From positions 1,613,958 to 1,677,957 of the forward strand of contig NZ_JAKVOI010000001.1 of NCBI RefSeq assembly GCF_022482905.1: a stretch of 64,000 nt of DNA. The letters run 5' to 3'. Below, piece by piece: positions 18,606 to 26,252 of the stretch. Numbering within the stretch: the first letter of the stretch is position 1; the number at the start of each line of letters is the position of its first letter. The notes below the pieces were generated by a model. That model was not told the DNA's origin. It saw only the letters and a list, made by a program, of their open reading frames with translations, and made no database searches. The DNA is from Clostridium sp. Its GTDB lineage: Bacteria; Bacillota; Clostridia; Clostridiales; Clostridiaceae. Position numbers and translations under genes: made by a program.

Positions 18606-19007
18606 CTAGTTTCCGTTTATTACATTTCTTCTCATATTCAATTTATTGTTCTCAAGAGTTATGAGAGCATTGTACATAAGCTCATTTGCCGCCTGATTTA
18701 CAGTTTCGACATCAATGTCCACATTGTTTCCATCTTCCCTCATGCTGGTTGAATTGTCCACTTTATTGGTTATGGCTCCATAACTGTTTCCAAGGCTAAT
18801 ATGTCTGTCATCGTCTGTTTTCAATTCAAGATTGTCCATGCTGTTTTTAAGATTTTCTTCAAAAGTGACATACTGCCTTTTATATCCCTTTGTATTTATA
18901 TTGGCTATATTGTTGGATATGGCCCTGCTTCTGGCGGATGATGCATCCAGCGCCTTTTGAATCAGATTTCCAGCAGTTTCATCAATCGACATATTCTGTA
19001 TATTCAA
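18606..19007 (-). CDS. flgB: FlgB, proximal rod protein, TTG start
   Basis: FlgB is the proximal rod protein and the first gene of the flagellar operon. The N-terminal part reads [20 protein letters not shown] followed by [10 protein letters not shown], and the C-terminal helix has [20 protein letters not shown]. The frame is open to an ATG at 19028, but the AAAGGAG ribosome site lies inside that extension, 8 bases before a TTG at 19007. I therefore call the TTG (133 residues). No clear sigma-A or sigma-28 promoter was found upstream. Confidence 0.92.
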   Translation of the reverse strand: MNIQNMSIDETAGNLIQKALDASSARSRAISNNIANINTKGYKRQYVTFEENLKNSMDNLELKTDDDRHISLGNSYGAITNKVDNSTSMREDGNNVDIDVETVNQAANELMYNALITLENNKLNMRRNVINGN

Positions 19008-19290
19008 TACAATTTCTCCTTTCCTCATATATTTATATATTATAATATGTATTAGATATTTATTATGGAATTCCTTGTTAAATGCATGTTAAAAGTTGAC
19101 TTTTAATATAATTTTACTTTTGATTAAAACTATTTACTAACATAATTTATTCTAACATAATTGTACTCTATATTCTATATTTTTACACAAATTATGTAAA
19201 TTATTTTGTGTCATCCATCCAACATCAGTCAAATTATGTAAGTTACTGTTATAGACCTTATAACGTTCTACTACATCATGTCCAAAAAAT
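19008..19290. promoter_or_regulatory. AT-rich leader and promoter region of the flagellar operon, no gene
   Basis: This interval of about 280 bases between flgB and the flagellin terminator holds no credible gene. It is very AT-rich. It must contain the promoter of the flgB operon, but I could not pick a convincing -35/-10 pair: a TACAAT at 19164-19169 (minus strand) has only a poor upstream partner with long spacing. No sigma-28 motif like that of flagellin is present. A cluster of repeated ACATAATT words lies at 19138-19240. Confidence 0.55.
19138..19240. repeat. Four ACATAATT-type half-sites upstream of flgB
   Basis: TAACATAATT occurs at 19138-19147 and again at 19153-19162, exactly 15 bases apart. 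The reverse form AATTATGTA occurs at 19190-19198 and 19232-19240. Two direct and two inverted copies in about 100 bases upstream of the flagellar operon look like a regulator-binding cluster. In DNA this AT-rich, chance copies are possible. Confidence 0.4.
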
Positions 19291-19336
19291 CAAAAAAATA
19301 AGATACCATTCTACAATTAATAAAAAATAGGTATCT
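19282..19336 (-). terminator. Intrinsic terminator after the flagellin gene
   Basis: On the minus strand AGATACC (19330-19336) pairs with GGTATCT (19301-19307) around a 22-base loop, followed by a run of T with one break (19282-19300). It stands 22 bases after the flagellin stop, so it should separate flagellin from the flgB operon. The stem is short and the loop large, so strength is uncertain. Confidence 0.6.
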
Positions 19337-19358
19337 CATCATTTATATTTTATCTATA

Positions 19359-20201
19359 TCATTGTCTTACATTTTCCAGCACTCTCAACACATCCTGGGG
19401 CAGTTTGTTCGCCTGGGCTATCATTGCATTTGACGCATCTACAATTATATTTTCCTTGGTATAACCCACAATTTCTTCTGCTATGTCAGAATCCCTCAAG
19501 CTGCTGTCAGCTCCCACCATTCTCTGGCTTATATCCTGTATGCAGTCATATGTGCTTTCAAATCTATTTTCAAGTGCACCGTACTTGCTTCTTATTGAAA
19601 CCACTTCATCAAGAGAACTGTCTATTGCATCCAGTGCCCCGTCAATATTTCCTTCCAATATGCCTGTATCATCCTTGATTCCATAAATCCCGGCAATTTT
19701 GCTTCCCGTGCCGTTACTTAGATTTACCTGTGGTATTTCAACACTTTCCCCGGGGTTGGCACCTACAGGCAGCTTCAAGGTAGTATTGTCTGCGAGCAGC
19801 TTCAATCCGTTGAATTCCGCACCGTTTGCCATACTGTCTATTCCATCCAGCATCTGATCTATTTCATTTTTTATTATACTTCTGTCGCTCTCCGTAGTAG
19901 TACCATTTCCTGCCTGCACTGTAAGCTGTCTTACCCTCTGGATCATTCCTGTAATCTCCTGAAGGGCTCCTTCTGCCGTCTGAAGCATACTCACTCCGTC
20001 CTGTGTATTTCTGGACGCCGACTGAAGTCCGCCTATCTGCATTCTTATATTTTCACTTCTTACAAGTACACTTGGGTTGTCCTTTGCACTGCTTATTTTA
20101 TATCCGCTGCTTATTCTGAGCAGATTTCCACTTTGCCTGTCCAGTGCCTTGTTCTGAAGCAAGTGCATGGTTAGGGCGGGCATATTGTAGCTTATCCTCA
20201 T
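19359..20201 (-). CDS. Flagellin
   Basis: This is a flagellar filament protein of 280 residues. The N-terminal D0/D1 core is clear (MRISYNMPAL, SGNLLRISSGYKISSAKDNPS, then a GMIQRVRQLTVQAGNGT segment), as is the C-terminal core (DSDIAEEIVGYTKENIIVDA, then ANKLPQDVLRVLENVRQ). The variable middle is very short, so the outer D2/D3 domains are absent. It contains a cysteine (STYDCIQDIS) in the C-terminal D1 region, which is unusual because flagellins normally lack cysteine. An upstream GTG would start inside the ribosome site; the ATG at 20201 has AGGAGG 13 bases before it. A sigma-28-type promoter lies at 20257-20284. No flagellin chaperone or csrA is adjacent. Confidence 0.92.
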   Translation of the reverse strand: MRISYNMPALTMHLLQNKALDRQSGNLLRISSGYKISSAKDNPSVLVRSENIRMQIGGLQSASRNTQDGVSMLQTAEGALQEITGMIQRVRQLTVQAGNGTTTESDRSIIKNEIDQMLDGIDSMANGAEFNGLKLLADNTTLKLPVGANPGESVEIPQVNLSNGTGSKIAGIYGIKDDTGILEGNIDGALDAIDSSLDEVVSIRSKYGALENRFESTYDCIQDISQRMVGADSSLRDSDIAEEIVGYTKENIIVDASNAMIAQANKLPQDVLRVLENVRQ

Positions 20202-20256
20202 AAAAAAGCTCACTCCTCCTGTTTATTTGATAAAAGCAGAATAATTCTTACAATCA

Positions 20257-20284
20257 TTATCGGACACAGTTCAAAAATACTTTA
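20257..20284 (-). promoter_or_regulatory. Sigma-28 (SigD/FliA) type promoter of flagellin
   Basis: On the minus strand TAAAGTAT (20277-20284) is followed after 12 bases by TCCGATAA (20257-20264). The flagellar sigma consensus is TAAAGTTT and GCCGATAA, so the match is 7 of 8 in each half, with one extra base of spacing. It lies 55 bases before the flagellin start, which is the expected target. Confidence 0.75.
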
Positions 20285-20303
20285 GACAAACTACGTCATT
20301 AAT

Positions 20304-20651
20304 CTACTCTATAGTCTTTTCATAAGGCTCTATCTTCGAATATATATTGTAGCTGTCCAGAGCCTGTTCCTTGCTTATACGTCCATTTACAAGATTCTGA
20401 TACAATATATACAGATTTGCATTCATGTCCGGATCGGAACCTTTTGTCTCCTTCATCTTTTTCAATATCTTATCCTCAAGAGACAAATTCCCATAATTCA
20501 GTTCCGTGTCAATCATATTAAGCATGTCCGAAACCTGTCTTCTGATAAGTTTATTCTTCTCATTTATTTTAATAGTTTTAAGTCCTGAAAGTATCCTGTC
20601 TATACACTGCTTGCTTATCAATATTTTTTCATCATTATCCACATTTACCAC
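20304..20651 (-). CDS. Small uncharacterised protein upstream of flagellin
   Basis: I do not recognise this 115-residue protein. It is charged and mostly helical, with no signal peptide, membrane segment or known motif. The first half has a run of Lys, Ile and Asn (about 25-40); the second half ends in a Tyr-rich helix (YNIYSKIEPYEKTIE). The start is a GTG at 20651 with a weak AGGGG site; a later GTG at 20642 is possible. It reads in the same direction as flagellin, whose sigma-28 promoter lies in the 100-base gap after it. A role as flagellar accessory protein is only inference from position. Confidence 0.6.
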   Translation of the reverse strand: MVNVDNDEKILISKQCIDRILSGLKTIKINEKNKLIRRQVSDMLNMIDTELNYGNLSLEDKILKKMKETKGSDPDMNANLYILYQNLVNGRISKEQALDSYNIYSKIEPYEKTIE

Positions 20652-20752
20652 CGCCCCTGCAATTAATCTTAAACCTTTTATGAAGACTTTGAAATAAATT
20701 CAAAGATTGTTTAAAAAACTTTACTATATAATTAATATTATCAATAATTATA

Positions 20753-20816
20753 TATATATGTCAATTATGTATAATTGACATATATAGGGGAAATGTACCT
20801 AAAGTCCATTTCCCCC
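20753..20816. terminator. Tandem hairpins between ssb and the small flagellar-side gene
   Basis: There are two adjoining inverted repeats. 20753-20786 is a perfect 16-base AT-rich palindrome arm with a tiny centre (TATGTCAATTA and its complement). 20787-20795 (GGGGAAATG) pairs perfectly with 20808-20816 (CATTTCCCC) around 12 bases. The second could end the ssb transcript on the minus strand, but there is no good T run after it. The long palindrome may instead be a protein-binding site or part of a cruciform. Confidence 0.5.
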
Positions 20817-20858
20817 AATATAAAATAAAATATAGAATTTTAATCATCCTGCATACAA

Positions 20859-21191
20859 CTAGGCCAGAGTTTCCTTCTTGTACTCAAGGAATTGAATCGT
20901 ATCTGCTTCCACATTCATATAATATCTTCTCGTATCTCCCTTTGTGTAGCTTCTGGTAGTTATTTTTCCGTTTACCCCGAGCAGCCTCCCCTTTTTCAGA
21001 TACTGCTGGAGTTTTTCAGCTCCTCCGCTGAAATAAGTTACAGAAATAAAATCAGCCTGTTTTTCTCCATTTCTGGTCGTAAAATTTTTATCTACGGCCA
21101 GTATGAATTTCAACATACCTCTCTTGCTGTTTTCTATTTTAAAGAGTTCAGCATCTTTGGTGAGCCTTCCTATAAGAGTAACATTATTCAA
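20859..21191 (-). CDS. Short single-stranded DNA-binding protein without acidic tail
   Basis: The 110-residue protein is an OB-fold SSB: it begins with NNVTLIGRLTKDAEL, has the FILAVDKNF strand, DFISVTYFSGGAEKLQQYLKKG and LGVNGKITTRSY, all typical. It stops right after the OB fold. The usual Gly/Pro-rich linker and DDDIPF-like acidic tip that recruit partner proteins are absent, so it is likely an accessory SSB, not the replicative one. The start is TTG at 21191 with GGGAGG 8 bases upstream. A hairpin at 21201-21240 covers that ribosome site. It follows thiC on the same strand. Confidence 0.88.
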   Translation of the reverse strand: MNNVTLIGRLTKDAELFKIENSKRGMLKFILAVDKNFTTRNGEKQADFISVTYFSGGAEKLQQYLKKGRLLGVNGKITTRSYTKGDTRRYYMNVEADTIQFLEYKKETLA

Positions 21192-21200
21192 ATGGATTAC

Positions 21201-21240
21201 CTCCCAACTATTTTTTTAATAATTATATCCATGTTGGGAG
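21201..21240 (-). promoter_or_regulatory. Hairpin that can mask the ssb ribosome site
   Basis: CTCCCAAC at 21201-21208 pairs perfectly with GTTGGGAG at 21233-21240. On the minus strand the second arm (21208 down to 21201) includes the GGGAGG ribosome site of ssb. Folding would block translation. On the plus strand the same sequence is followed by TTTTT, like a terminator, but no plus-strand gene reads into it. Confidence 0.5.
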
Positions 21241-21253
21241 TTTTTAATCACAG

Positions 21254-22567
21254 TTAATCATCTTTTCTAAGTATATTTACATCCTTTCCACTCATTACCC
21301 TGTTCATATTCCTTACTGCACACATTTTTCCACACATTGTGCATGTATCACTGCATTCAGGAGTAGATTCCCTCCTGTATCTTATTGCTTTTTCAGGGTC
21401 TATTGAAAGTTCGAAGGTCTTTTCCCAATCGAGTTTCTGCCTTGCCTCTGCCATTTTGTTGTCCCAGTCAATGGCTCCCTTTACACCCTTTGCTATATCT
21501 GCCGCATGTGCAGCTATTTTGGAAGCTATGATTCCCTCCTTCATGTCATCAAGCGTAGGCAGTCTGAGATGTTCCGCAGGCGTAACATAGCAGAGGAAAT
21601 CCGCCCCTGATGCAGCCGCAATGGCTCCACCTATGGCGCTCGTAATATGGTCATATCCGGGAGCAATATCCGTAACAAGTGGTCCCAGAACATAAAAAGG
21701 TGCATTATGACACAGTTTCTTTTCCAGAATCATATTTGCCTTTATCTCATTCAATGCCATGTGTCCGGGTCCTTCTATCATAACCTGTACATTTTTCTCC
21801 CAGGCAGCTTTGGTAAGTTCGCCAAGTGTTATAAGCTCCTTTATCTGGATGGCATCTGTAGCATCCGAAACACATCCCGGCCTGCAGGCATCTCCGAGAC
21901 TCAAGGTTACATCATATTTTGCACATATATCAAGTATTTTATCAAAATGCTCATAAAAAGGATTTTCCTTGTTGTTGAGCTCCATCCAGGCATACATGAG
22001 TGAGCCTCCCCTTGAAACTATGTTCATGCGTCTCCTGTTTCTCTTGAAAACCGCTGCAGTTTCCCTGTTTATACCTGCATGGATTGTCATAAAGTCAACC
22101 CCGTCCTGTGCCTGTTTTTCAATGACCTCTATGAATTCTTCCTCGGTTATGTCCTTCAGTTCCTTGTCATAAAATCCAACTGCATCATATATTGGAACGG
22201 TTCCAATCATGGCACTGCTCATGCCTATGAGTTTTTTTCTGAATTCTTCGGTTTTTCCAAAGGAGCTCAGGTCCATTATTGCCTCGGCCTTCATTTCAAT
22301 TGCCTTCTTGACCTTTTCAAGCTCGGTATCTACATCAGGGCAATCTCTTGATATTCCAAGATTTACATTTATCTTTGTCTTGAGCCCGCTTCCCACAGCC
22401 TCAGGGTCAAGTGAAACATGGTTCTTGTTGGCCGGTATTACAGCCTGTCCCTTTGCAATCAGATCCCTCAGCTTTTCCAAATCTATATTTTCCTTTTCAG
22501 CTACTACAGCCATCTCTCTAGTAATTATGCCTTTTTTTGCGGCATCCATCTGAGTAGAATAGTTCAT
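21254..22567 (-). CDS. thiC: ThiC, phosphomethylpyrimidine synthase
   Basis: ThiC is a radical SAM enzyme that converts aminoimidazole ribotide to hydroxymethylpyrimidine phosphate for thiamine. The 437-residue protein has [31 protein letters not shown] and [11 protein letters not shown], all family signatures, and near the C-terminus CTMCGKMC, which supplies the Fe-S cysteines in the CX2CX3C form seen in some clostridial and archaeal ThiC. The frame runs to 22603, but AGGAGG precedes the ATG at 22567. It is preceded by a TPP riboswitch and terminator, so thiamine pyrophosphate represses it. No other thi gene is nearby. Confidence 0.97.
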   Translation of the reverse strand: MNYSTQMDAAKKGIITREMAVVAEKENIDLEKLRDLIAKGQAVIPANKNHVSLDPEAVGSGLKTKINVNLGISRDCPDVDTELEKVKKAIEMKAEAIMDLSSFGKTEEFRKKLIGMSSAMIGTVPIYDAVGFYDKELKDITEEEFIEVIEKQAQDGVDFMTIHAGINRETAAVFKRNRRRMNIVSRGGSLMYAWMELNNKENPFYEHFDKILDICAKYDVTLSLGDACRPGCVSDATDAIQIKELITLGELTKAAWEKNVQVMIEGPGHMALNEIKANMILEKKLCHNAPFYVLGPLVTDIAPGYDHITSAIGGAIAAASGADFLCYVTPAEHLRLPTLDDMKEGIIASKIAAHAADIAKGVKGAIDWDNKMAEARQKLDWEKTFELSIDPEKAIRYRRESTPECSDTCTMCGKMCAVRNMNRVMSGKDVNILRKDD

Positions 22568-22602
22568 AATACTTCCTCCTTTAAATTCATACAAATTACC
22601 CA

Positions 22603-22633
22603 TAAAAAAATCAGCCTCCCTAAAGAAAGCTGA
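22603..22633 (-). terminator. Riboswitch-controlled attenuator terminator of thiC
   Basis: On the minus strand a 9-pair stem (22625-22633 with 22611-22619, some GU pairs) with a 5-base loop is followed by seven T (22604-22610). It lies between the TPP aptamer and the thiC start, the place for transcriptional control. Confidence 0.85.
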
Positions 22634-22664
22634 AATATATTTCGTTTAACTCGCAATATAAGAT

Positions 22665-22747
22665 ACTTTCCCTACGGTAGAATTAACTACATCAGGTTCT
22701 AAGGTTTGAGATTCAAAAATCTCTCTCAGCCCTGCGGCACACCCAGT
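22665..22747 (-). ncRNA. TPP (THI-box) riboswitch
   Basis: On the minus strand the THI-box landmarks are all present in order: GGGTGTGCC, GGCTGAGA (pyrimidine-binding), ACCTTAGAACCTGATG and CGTAGGGAA (pyrophosphate-binding). The aptamer lies about 100 bases before thiC and is followed by a terminator hairpin. Confidence 0.96.
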
Positions 22748-22773
22748 AAAAATCTATTCAGTTATTTAATTCA

Positions 22774-22802
22774 AGTTTAACACAATTTGATTTTCTTGAC
22801 AA
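22774..22802 (-). promoter_or_regulatory. Sigma-A promoter of the thiC leader
   Basis: TTGTCA (22797-22802) and TAAACT (22774-22779) on the minus strand are 17 bases apart and start a transcript just before the aptamer. The -35 matches 5 of 6; the -10 matches 4 of 6. Confidence 0.55.
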
Positions 22803-22812
22803 TGAACAATTT

Positions 22813-23181
22813 CTATTTCTGTGGCAGTATTTCCGTCCAGTAGCCGTCGGGGTCAGCTATGAAATACAATCCCATCTTCTTGTTTTCATAGCATATACAC
22901 CCCATTTTTCTGTGAAGTTCATGGGCAGCATCATAATCATCTGTTCTGACTGCCATATGTATTTCATTGTCTCCCAGGTTATACGGCTCCTTCCTGTCTC
23001 TAAGCCAGGTAAGTTCTATTTTGTATTTGCTGTCCCCGTCTCCCATAAAAACAAGTATGAAGCTGTCGTCCTCCGATATCTTCCTGTCAATTTCTCTGAA
23101 TCCAAGTGCTTCTTCATAAAACTTTTTTGATTTTTCAATATCCAGTACATTTATATTGTTGTGGTCAAATTTGAATTTCAA
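22813..23181 (-). CDS. VOC/glyoxalase-family metal enzyme
   Basis: This 122-residue protein has the vicinal-oxygen-chelate fold of two beta-alpha-beta-beta-beta units. It resembles glyoxalase I: an HNNINVLDIEKSKKFYEEALGF start (first metal His), KIELTW (Glu), NEIHMAV (His) and a terminal GYWTEILPQK (Glu). These four positions match the glyoxalase I metal ligands, so methylglyoxal-glutathione or a related thiol adduct may be the substrate, though VOC proteins are diverse and clostridia often lack glutathione. The start is TTG at 23181 with GGAGGG 6 bases before. It lies just upstream of the thiC promoter. Confidence 0.82.
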   Translation of the reverse strand: MKFKFDHNNINVLDIEKSKKFYEEALGFREIDRKISEDDSFILVFMGDGDSKYKIELTWLRDRKEPYNLGDNEIHMAVRTDDYDAAHELHRKMGCICYENKKMGLYFIADPDGYWTEILPQK

Positions 23182-23297
23182 AACTATCCCTCCATTTATT
23201 CAATTCACCTTCATTATAGCCTACATTCATATATTTGTGAATATGTCTCCTGTTTGTGATATTATAATAAAATAAGTACTGAAGAGAGGTGTATAAA

Positions 23298-24056
23298 TTG
23301 AGCAATCACAATATAAAAGTCCACTACCTTTATCACAGTGGATTTGCAGTTGAAATGGAAAAACATCTGTTGATATTCGACTACTATAAGGACAGTTTTA
23401 CAGGAAAGGAAAAATCTATAGAAAACGGCCTCATATCGGCGGCTTTTATAAAAAGCAAAAAAAATATAATTGTATTTGTATCCCATAGTCACCCGGATCA
23501 TTTCAATCCAGTAATATTCAAATGGAACAGGATAAATAAAAAAATCAAGTATATACTGAGCAGCGATATATCCATATCGAACCCTTCAGAAAATTATTTT
23601 AAATTATCAAAGTACGAAGATATTGCCTTAAAAGAAGAAGGTGTCTATGTAAAGGCCTTCGGCTCCACTGATATAGGAATTTCATTTTTAGTAAAACTGG
23701 AAGGCATCACCCTTTTTCATTCCGGTGACCTGAACTGGTGGAACTGGAAGGAGGATACGGCTGAAGATCGAAAAGCTGCCGAAATAAATTTCAAAGATGA
23801 AATAGACAAATTGAAAGGACAGAAAATCGATATAGCATTTTTCCCGGTAGATCCAAGGCTGGATGAATACTACCTGTCCGGAGGAGAATATTTTATAAAG
23901 GAGATAGACCCCCGTTTCTTCTTTCCAATGCATTTTTGGAATAATATGTCAATAACTACAAAATTCAAGGATGCAGTGAAAAGTTACAGTACAAAGGTCA
24001 TTGATATACACAGCATAGGTGAAATATTTCAGCTTGAAATAGAAGGAAGTGTATAA
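23298..24056 (+). CDS. Metallo-beta-lactamase fold hydrolase
   Basis: The protein (about 252 residues) has the metallo-beta-lactamase fold: a strand region with HSGFAVEMEKHLLIFDYY, the metal motif SHSHPDHF (HxHxDH), a second His segment TLFHSGDLNWW, and a C-terminal MHFWNN. The closest broad group is the UlaG-like or YycJ-like hydrolases without a known substrate. A GTG at 23289 would add three residues, but GAGAGG lies 8 bases before a TTG at 23298, so I use that. It is divergent from the VOC gene and alone on the plus strand. Confidence 0.82.
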   Translation: MSNHNIKVHYLYHSGFAVEMEKHLLIFDYYKDSFTGKEKSIENGLISAAFIKSKKNIIVFVSHSHPDHFNPVIFKWNRINKKIKYILSSDISISNPSENYFKLSKYEDIALKEEGVYVKAFGSTDIGISFLVKLEGITLFHSGDLNWWNWKEDTAEDRKAAEINFKDEIDKLKGQKIDIAFFPVDPRLDEYYLSGGEYFIKEIDPRFFFPMHFWNNMSITTKFKDAVKSYSTKVIDIHSIGEIFQLEIEGSV

Positions 24057-24170
24057 CAAAAGACAGTTAAGATATATTTAACGGGTTATAAATCTCTATT
24101 TAATATTGAATTATTATAATTCCTATAGTAGATACTTTACAATAAAATAATGTATGCTGGGGAGGAAAAT

Positions 24171-25172
24171 ATGAATTACAAAAAAACATACTAAAATCTG
24201 CTATAGGTATGAAGCTTACTATTATACTAATAGCTTTGTCTGTAATACCAATTACACTTCTTGGTTTAATAGCATACCACAAAACTCAGGATATACTTAC
24301 ACAGAGATTTCAAGTAACTACCAAGCAGACAGTTTCAGAAGTAAACAGAGGACTGGATAAATATTTTGGCAAATTCAATGAAGAATTAAATATATTATCA
24401 CCAGTCCTAATCTTACGGAGCTTAATACACATCCGGGAAATACGACTTTTCTAGTTGACATGCTTAAAAACTTCAAAGATAACAACAATGAGGTTACGTC
24501 CATTTCTATGGAACAAGCAGTAAGAATATGTACATATGTCCGTAGGGGAATTTAGGAAAAAACTTTGACCCGACAGCAAGGCCCTGGTATACAGAAGCTG
24601 TAAAAAATAGAGGAAATATCATTATAACTAAATTTTATAGGGATGCCGAGACTAATATGCCTATTGTAACCATAACAAAAACTGTTGAATACAATACAAA
24701 AATTGTTGGAGTTGTTGCAATGGATATCAATATGAACAAGGTAGCTAAACAACTTTCAAATATAAAGATCGGTGAAAAAGGTTATGTGTTCATCGTAGAT
24801 AAAGAAGGAATTGCTCTCACACCTCCTGATAAGGCTGAAATCGGGAAAAAGGATGTTACATAGATGAGCTACTGGAAAAATGTAATCAAAAATAGCAGTG
24901 GATTTGATGAATATATCTACAATGGACAGAAAAAATACAATATTTTCATGACAAACAAGGAAAGCGGCTGGAAGATATTTGGAGCAATACAGATTGAGGC
25001 CGCCGGAGCTGGTAAATACGGTAAGGGCTTCGCAGTTGTAGCAGCTGAAGGAGGTTTCTCATCAATCTTCAGAATCCACCGAATGAATGAATTTACTGGC
25101 TATGCAAATAACCTCAATAAATTATCACTAAAATTCAAAGAAAAGATTAGTAAATTCATCATCAATAACTAA
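24171..25172 (+). pseudogene. Decayed methyl-accepting chemotaxis protein
   Basis: A GGGGAGG site stands before ATG 24171, but the reading frame breaks at once. Homology to a Cache-type chemoreceptor runs in three shifting frames: a first membrane helix (IGMKLTIILIALSVIPI), then a sensor domain with FDPTARPWY and later TITKTVEYN and GEKGYVFIVDKEG. I see a shift in the A-run at about 24181-24187, a second near 24405, a third near 24548, and a TAG at 24861-24863. Then ESGWKIFGAI joins directly to [19 protein letters not shown], a piece of the signalling tip, so the second helix, HAMP and most of the signalling domain are deleted. It cannot give a working receptor. Confidence 0.88.
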
Positions 25173-25187
25173 AGTCAAAATATAAAG

Positions 25188-25226
25188 AAGGATGTACTGA
25201 AAGTTAAAATTTTACAGTACATCCTT
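25188..25226. terminator. Bidirectional terminator
   Basis: AAGGATGTACTG (25188-25199) pairs perfectly with CAGTACATCCTT (25215-25226), loop 15 bases. It lies between the pseudogene (plus) and dut (minus) and has T-rich tails on both sides. Confidence 0.75.
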
Positions 25227-25239
25227 TCTAAAACAGAAA

Positions 25240-25668
25240 TCACAGTCCGGTAGAACCAAATCCACCTTCTCCTCTTTCCGTATCGGTCAATTCACTGACC
25301 TCATTTACCTGTACCCTTTCCACAGGTTTTATGACCATCTGGGCAATTTTCATATTCTCTTCAATCAAAAAAGGTTCCTCTCCAAGATTTATCATAAGAA
25401 CTTTTATTTCTCCCCTGTAGCCTTCATCTATGGTTCCCGGGGAATTTAAAAGTGTTATTCCATTTTTTAGTGCAAGTCCGCTTCTTGGTCTTACCTGTGC
25501 CTCAGTATTTTCAGGCAGCTGTATTCTTATGCCCGTAGACACGAGTTTTCTTTCCATGGGCTTTATCAATACCTTCTCCACGGAAAAAAGATCAAGTCCT
25601 GCATCTCCTTCATGTGCGTAAAACGGAACAACCGCCTTTTCATTTATTTTCTGTATAAGCAATTTCAT
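25240..25668 (-). CDS. dut: dUTPase (dUTP pyrophosphatase)
   Basis: The enzyme hydrolyses dUTP to dUMP and keeps uracil out of DNA. The 142-residue trimeric-type dUTPase shows motif 1 DAGLDLFS, motif 2 [10 protein letters not shown], motif 3 [11 protein letters not shown] (catalytic Asp) and the C-terminal motif 5 [10 protein letters not shown], which closes on the substrate. All are intact. It ends at a shared terminator and has its own start (ATG 25668). Confidence 0.96.
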   Translation of the reverse strand: MKLLIQKINEKAVVPFYAHEGDAGLDLFSVEKVLIKPMERKLVSTGIRIQLPENTEAQVRPRSGLALKNGITLLNSPGTIDEGYRGEIKVLMINLGEEPFLIEENMKIAQMVIKPVERVQVNEVSELTDTERGEGGFGSTGL

Positions 25669-25758
25669 AAAACTTCATCTCCTTCCATAGTGCCTTTATA
25701 TTTACACGGAAAACATACTATGCTAAACTGGGTGTAAAAGAAATCGGGGTGATTTATA

Positions 25759-26241
25759 TTGGAGTCAATAGCACATCTGTTCAATCAATATGGTTACATA
25801 ATATTGACTGTATCTTTGATTCTCGAACTTCTGGCACTTCCACTTCCCGGTCAGACTATCATGACCTACTGCGGATATATAATACAGGAACAGAACATGA
25901 ATCTGGCGCTTGGAATCTTAATGGCCTGCATAGGTGGAATTACGGGAATAACCATATCCTATTTCCTCGGCAGGGCACTTGGAAGACCATTTTTTGAAAA
26001 ATACGGTCATTATATTCACCTGAAACAGTCCACTCTGGATAAAATATCGAAGTATTTTGACAAATACGGTATCTTTATGCTGTTCATATCATATTTCATA
26101 CCTGGTGTAAGACATTTTACAGGATACTTTTCAGGTATAATAAGGCTTCCTCTTAAAAAGTTCATGATAAGTGCCTATCTGGGTGCACTTGTGTGGACAG
26201 GCACTTTTATATGCTTCGGAAGATTTCTTGGCAATCTATAA
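25759..26241 (+). CDS. DedA-family membrane protein, TTG start
   Basis: The protein (160 residues) belongs to the DedA/SNARE-associated group, now linked to lipid (undecaprenyl phosphate or PE) flipping. It has membrane segments near 15-35, 45-70, 105-130 and 135-158. Family features include a GRALGRPFFEKYG segment, a Phe/Tyr-rich KYGIFMLFISYFIPGVRHFTG stretch with the conserved Arg, and GALVWTGTF. The start is TTG at 25759 with GGGGTGA upstream. It is shorter than the typical about 200 residues. Confidence 0.85.
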   Translation: MESIAHLFNQYGYIILTVSLILELLALPLPGQTIMTYCGYIIQEQNMNLALGILMACIGGITGITISYFLGRALGRPFFEKYGHYIHLKQSTLDKISKYFDKYGIFMLFISYFIPGVRHFTGYFSGIIRLPLKKFMISAYLGALVWTGTFICFGRFLGNL

Positions 26242-26252
26242 AATGAATACTC

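Noticed and set aside
21201-21245. Plus-strand intrinsic terminator with a T run
   Set aside because: No plus-strand gene reads into it; the minus-strand ribosome-site role is more likely.
24861-24863. TAG read-through or recoding in the chemoreceptor
   Set aside because: Three other frameshifts and a large deletion make decay the simpler explanation.
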